From positions 440,122 to 504,121 of the forward strand of contig CAWBIM010000017.1 of assembly GCA_963788935.1 (NCBI GenBank): a DNA stretch of 64,000 nt, written 5' to 3'. Shown here one piece after another: positions 59,786 to 64,000 of this stretch. Below the pieces are notes generated by a model. That model made no database searches and was not told the DNA's origin. It worked only from the letters and a program-made list of their open reading frames with translations. Both the position numbers and the translations under genes were made by a program. Each line of letters opens with the position of its first letter. The stretch's first letter is position 1. Origin of the DNA: JAOPZW01 sp963788935. Its GTDB lineage: Bacteria > Actinomycetota > Thermoleophilia > Solirubrobacterales > Solirubrobacteraceae.

Positions 59786-62060
59786 CTACGCGCCGACGTG
59801 CGCCAGCTCGAGCAGCTCACCGTTGCGCTGAACGGCAAGGACGTCGACCGAGTTGGCGCCGGGTCGCAGGCTCGACGGCGGTACGAGCATCGAGAAGCGC
59901 CGGCGCCCGCCCCAGGTGTACGTGCGGCCGACGGCGCCGACGCGGCCGTTGATCGCGACAGCGAGCGGCTGACCGATTCGGACTCCCCGGCCGAGGCTGC
60001 CGGTCACGTAGACGGGAAGCACCCCGGAGGCGCGCGCGACGCCCGCGAAGGCCTCGGAGCCGTCGATGTGCGCATGTTGCGTTCCCTTGCCGACCCGCAG
60101 TGCGGCCAGCCGCCTGCCGAGCAGGCCACGATGCGGGCCGAGTCCGAATACGGAGCGCAGGCCACGCGGAAAGACCGCGCGTTGGCGAGCGAGCTCGGCG
60201 TCGCGCGCCCGCACGAACGCATCGACGGGCCCGACGCTGACGAATCGCCCGCGGCGGCCGTTGCGCACGCTCGGAACGGCCGAGGGCGCCGTCGTCGTCA
60301 GCGGCACGCCGTCGCCGACGCCCCCCGGCACGCCGACGACCGAGGCGATGGTCGGCATCACGTCGATCGTCTGCGCCGGCCCCTCGTCGATTCGCGCAGT
60401 GCTCTGCTGCGGGCCTTTGATAAAGAGCGGGATCCCGGCGATCCCCGCGAAGGCCGCCGTTGTGACGGGCCGGCGCGACCCCGCGGGTCGCAGGCCGACG
60501 CCGTGGTCGGCGGTGACCACGACGAGCGCCCGGTCCCACAGTCCGGCGGCCCGCAGCCGTCCGATGAGCTGCCCGAGGAGCCGGTCGGCGTAGCCGACCT
60601 GCAGTAGATGGCGCTGCATCGCCTGTTCGACGAGGTAGCGATCTCGCGTCCAGGTCTGGTCCGTCAGCCCGGGAAGGCTCGCTCCCTCAACGGGATACTG
60701 ATGCCCGGACGGCAGCAGTCGCCAGGGGACGTGCGGAACCTCGAAATGCCCCACGTAGAGGGGTGGCCGGCCGGTTTGGGGGCCCACCGATCGCACGAAC
60801 CGTGCCGCATCGCGCAGGCGGCCGGCGAACACGTCGCTACCGGCGATCGGCGGCTCGCCCGCCCGAGAGCGGACCGCGGGCCCGGTGCTCCGCGGCGTCC
60901 GGACGCCGTTCTCCGTGCCGCCGAAGTCCTCGTAGTCGCGATCGATCGGCGTCAGCCGGCGGCCGAGATCGTCAGGCAGCAGCTGGTGGGCCGCGACGAG
61001 GCCCAGGTCCCCTGCCAGTGAGCGCAGCCGCGCGGGCTGCGGCTCGGCCGGCCGCCGAGCGCACACATCGGTCGGGCACACATGGGTGATCGGCTCCAGC
61101 GCGTGGACGTCATAGCTGCCGCCCAACAGCGTGAAGACGCTGCGCGGATACTGGCGCGACGTCGGGAGCCGCGGCGCTGGGCGCAGGCCCGTCAAGGATT
61201 GCGGGCACCGCCACGAACGTGCCGTCGGCGACGGTCGTGGCGTTGCGATACCAGGTCGATGTCGCGGCCAGCTGCCCGAAGCCGGGGTAGCTGGCGGCGT
61301 CGATCTGCCCGCCGGCGCCCATCAGCGAGATGGTTGGCAGCTCGTCGAAGATGACGAGGACCACGGGAGTGTCGGACTGCAGGGACACCTCGGCGGCGGC
61401 CGCCTCGTGCCGCAGGACGAGCTCCGAGACCGGTGAGAACAGCAGGAACACGGCGAGGAAGACCGCCGGCGCCGGGACGAGCGCCGTGAGGAACGTGCGC
61501 ACCGGTGCGGCGCGCACGTAGCCGGCGGAAATCGCGGCGCCGGCCGCCGCCGCGGCGGGGACGAGGACCATGCTCTCGCTCGGCATGAGCTTCTTGAGGA
61601 CGCCGACCGCCACGGCGGCTCCGAGCACACCGACGAAGACGACGTGCAGGGCGCGGCCGAGCGGCGGCCAGACCAGCGACGCGACGAGCTCGACGGCGGT
61701 GAGCGCCAACGGCGGAACGAGCACGAGTACGAGCGCGAGGATCACGATGTCCGCGCTGGTGTTGTCGCGCGCGACGAAGAACTCGGCGTTCCTGGCCAGG
61801 TCGTCCAAGAGGGGCTGCGCGACCGCGAACGCCCAGAGGACGGCGAGGTGTGCGACCGCGACGGGCGGCGACGGCGACCACCACGCCGAGGGATGCGCGA
61901 CGGCCTCGGGAGAGCGCCGACAGGGCGTGAATCGCCAGCGACGCGGGCTGCGCGGCCTCGGATGTCCCGACTCTGCGCGAGGGCCCGCCTGTATCGGCCG
62001 GCTTCCCCGAGCGACCGCCGACAGCCGCCGGAGACGGATCCACCACCGCCTGAGCGTCAC
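59786..62060 (-). CDS. Membrane-anchored sulfatase/phosphodiesterase-like protein; one frameshift
   Basis: The protein (about 755 aa when repaired, GTG 62060 behind GGAGGA) has several TM helices (ILALVLVLVPPLALTAVELV, HVVFVGVLGAAVAVGVLKKL, TALVPAPAVFLAVFLLFSPV). An extracytoplasmic alkaline-phosphatase-superfamily domain follows: VVLVIFDELPTISLMG (metal Asp) and ALVVVTADHGVGLRPAGSRR (metal Asp-His), with VGHFEVPHVPWRLLPSGHQY between. The frame breaks near 61185 (AVPAILDG to LRPAPRLP). The usual Cys or Ser nucleophile is not obvious; the first metal region is followed by TATVADGTFVAVPAIL-type sequence. It may act on envelope polysaccharide or lipid head groups. Confidence 0.75.
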
Positions 62061-62298
62061 GAAATCCTCCGCGATGCGCGCGAGGAGTGCTGCACGACGA
62101 TGGTCAGCTTCCGTGTCGAGATGGCGTCGTGTCGACGTCGATCAACTCCAGTCCCGCGCGGCGCCGGAACGCGAGCGCCGCCGCCGCGGCATCGTACGCT
62201 CGCGGCACGAGGAACGTGCGTCCTGCGACGGACGTTGCGTTCTCGCCCGGATGTGACAACGGTGTTAGCTCGGCCCTCCGGTTCCTGGAGGAGGGCTC

Positions 62299-62481
62299 GT
62301 GGCAGCGATCCTGGCGTATCTCGATGCCGGTAGCGGCAGCATGATCGTCCAACTGCTGCTAGGTGGAGCGGCGGCCCTGATCGTGGCCGTCAAGCTGTGG
62401 TGGCAGCGCATCCTGCGTCTGCTGCGCCTCCGCCCACAGGAGTCGCGCGAGAGCGAGGCGGGGTCCACCGGTAGCGACTGA
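62299..62481 (+). CDS. Small membrane protein with YLDAGSGSMIVQ motif
   Basis: The 60-aa protein starts at GTG 62299 behind GGAGGAGGG. MAAILAYLDAGSGSMIVQLL, then GGAAALIVAVKLWWQRILRL and a charged tail. Similar short YLDPGSGS-type proteins occur beside sulfatases and methyltransferases in polysaccharide loci. The function is unknown. It starts the plus-strand pair in the island. Confidence 0.7.
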   Translation: MAAILAYLDAGSGSMIVQLLLGGAAALIVAVKLWWQRILRLLRLRPQESRESEAGSTGSD

Positions 62482-62492
62482 CCCGGCGCGCG

Positions 62493-63894
62493 ATGGCCCT
62501 CGACCCCGGGTCATTCCGCGACCCCGACAGCCGCGTCTTCCTCACCGCCGACGGGGTCTACCGGCTCCTCAGCGAACGAGGGCGCGACGACTGGCTGAAG
62601 CTGCGCGAGGCGCCGGTCTTCGCGGAGGCGACCGCGGGGGGCACGCTGGTGGCGACACAGGCGGTCGAGCGCGACGCCGTGCCGGAGTTGGGCGGCCTGG
62701 CGTGCGCCGCGGTCCTGCGCCACGAGCGCGTGCCGTTCATCTCCTACCCGTACGAGTGGACGTTCGGGATGCTGCGCGACGCCGCGCTGCTGCAACTCGA
62801 CCTCCTCGAGCGCGCGCTGGCCGACTCGCTGATGCTCAAGGACAGCTCGCCGTACAACGTGCAGTGGCGCGGCGCCGCCCCGGTGTTCGTCGACGTCGGC
62901 TCGTTCGAGCGCCCTGCGCGAAGGTGAGCCGTGGGTCGGCTACCGCCAGTTCTGCATGCTCTTCCTTTATCCGCTCATGCTCCAGTCCTATCGCGGCGTG
63001 GCATTCCAGCCCTGGCTGCGCGGGTCGCTCGAGGGCATCACGCCCGCGGACGCCGCCCGGCTGCTGAGCGCCCGCGACCGGCTGCGGCGCGGCGTGCTGA
63101 CGAACGTCGTCCTCCATGCGCGACTCGAGCGCCGCTACTCCGGCGTCGAGGGCCGGGCCGTAAAGAGGGAGTTGCGGTCCGCCGGCTTCAGCACCGACAT
63201 CGTCCGGGCGAACGTGCGGCGCATGCGCAAGCTCGTCGGCCGGCTGAGCTGGGAGCCCGGCGAGTCCGCGTGGACTGGCTACGGCGAGGCCGACGGCTAC
63301 ACCGACCCCGACCGCGAGGCCAAGGCGGCCTTCGTGCGCGAGGCGGGGGGCCGCCGACGGCGGCGCCTGGCATGGGACCTCGGCGCCAACGACGGCGACT
63401 ATTCGCGGATCGCCGCGGCGACGTCGCGACTGCGTCGTGGCGATGGACGCCGACGCCCCGACCGTCGAGCTGCTCTACCGCCGGCTGCGCGAGGAGGGCG
63501 AGCGCGCATCCTTCCGCTCGTCGTGGACGTCTGCGACCCGTCGCACGGCCTCGGCTGGCGCGGGCGCGAGCGGTTGGCGCTGGAGGACCGCGGGCGTCCT
63601 GAGCTCACGCTATGCCTCGCGCTCGTCCACCACCTCGCCATCACGCACAATGTGCCGCTCGCCGAGATCGTCGACTGGCTCGCGGGTCTCGGCGGCGAGC
63701 TCGTGCTCGAGGTCCCCACGCGCGAGGACCCGATGGTGCAGCGCCTGCTCGCCGCCAAGCGCGACGGCGCACACGAGGACTACGAGCTCGACGGCATCGA
63801 GCGCCTGGTCGAGGCGGCGTTCGCGGTCCGACGGCGCGAGGTCCTGCCGTCCGGCACCAGGGTGCTCCTCGAGGCGTCGCCGCGCGGCACATGA
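62493..63894 (+). CDS. Class I SAM-dependent methyltransferase-like protein; frameshifted
   Basis: The first frame (MALDPGSFRDPDSRVFLTAD to LKDSSPYNVQWRGAAPVFVD) continues after a shift near 62915 as GYRQFCMLFLYPLMLQSYRG. The SAM-binding motif LAWDLGANDGDYSRIAAATS follows. Another pair of shifts lies at about 63425-63500 before LTLCLALVHHLAITHNVPLA and a C-terminal SGTRVLLEASPRGT. The repaired length is about 465 aa. The family is common beside the small YLDxGSGS protein. The methyl acceptor is unknown. Confidence 0.72.
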
Positions 63895-63970
63895 GCGACG
63901 AGGGGTCGCGGCCGGCGGCACGCCGAATGCCGGCTTGGCCCGTCGCCGTGGCACCGGGGGTTTCGTGAGG

Positions 63971-64000
63971 TGGAGCCAGCCGGGATCGAACCGGCGACCT
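63971..64000 (-). tRNA. tRNA-Ala 3' end, truncated by the window edge
   Basis: The last 30 bases are the minus-strand T arm and acceptor end of a tRNA ending TGGCTCCA, identical to 58606-58635. The 5' part lies beyond the window; it may be the intact tRNA-Ala(TGC) gene that served as integration target. Confidence 0.7.

Noticed and set aside
1..64000. CRISPR arrays, insertion sequences with transposase, rRNA operons
   Set aside because: No regularly spaced repeats, transposase motifs or rRNA sequence were noticed on reading both strands.

Overview
The window is very GC-rich, with G or C at nearly every third codon position, many GTG starts and dense genes with ATGA-type overlaps. HisKA_3 sensor kinases, LuxR/NarL response regulators, a MalT-like LuxR protein, and DUF6325, DUF6458, SHOCT and amphi-Trp proteins are abundant. 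This suggests an actinomycetote, most likely Thermoleophilia/Solirubrobacterales. That placement is inferred from gene content; no rRNA marker is present.

Layout. 0-7 kb holds housekeeping and envelope genes: zinc metallopeptidase, peptidoglycan amidase, lipA, rhomboid protease, D-Ala-D-Ala carboxypeptidase, and an MctP-like symporter with a DUF3311 partner. 7-14 kb looks catabolic: GntR regulator, a double acyl-CoA dehydrogenase behind a palindromic operator, SDR, DapA-like aldolase, luciferase-like oxidoreductase, and an AraC/VOC pair. 14-20 kb has a proline-rich secreted protein, a peptidoglycan-binding/TM/resolvase-like fusion, an enoyl-CoA hydratase, and an M20 peptidase coupled to a PLP ammonia-lyase. 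At 20-22.5 kb a sensor kinase runs into the remnant of a large LuxR ATPase gene.

23.4-54.3 kb is the most interesting part. It holds LURP-one, DUF6458, BrkB, aldose epimerase, ClC, a zwf-glucoamylase-GMC oxidoreductase-NDH-2 operon, cytochrome bd (cydAB), a YrhK-like protein, glutamate decarboxylase, amphi-Trp, CMD and many small stress-type proteins, plus kinases and LuxR-type regulators. Fourteen intergenic copies of a palindrome, core TCAyCC-N5-GGrTGA, lie here, and I saw none outside. In at least five cases the palindrome sits 34-35 bp from a start codon, with an xAnnnT -10 element at the distance expected of a leaderless promoter activated from about -42. I infer an undescribed hypoxia, acid or energy-stress regulon, analogous in layout to DosR.

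54-58.5 kb holds a lipoprotein, a third kinase, a DUF899 protein, an isoprenylcysteine methyltransferase-like protein and a small secreted protein. From 58.6 kb to the window edge lies a segment of about 5.4 kb bounded by direct repeats of the 3' end of a tRNA-Ala gene, which looks like an integrated island. It carries a membrane sulfatase-like protein, a small membrane protein and a methyltransferase.

Many otherwise conserved genes carry one to several single-base frameshifts (D-Ala-D-Ala carboxypeptidase, MctP, acyl-CoA dehydrogenase, M20, zwf, GH15, GMC, sulfatase, methyltransferase and others). The density in zwf suggests sequencing or assembly indels rather than wholesale gene decay. Coordinates for these genes span the whole reconstructed locus.
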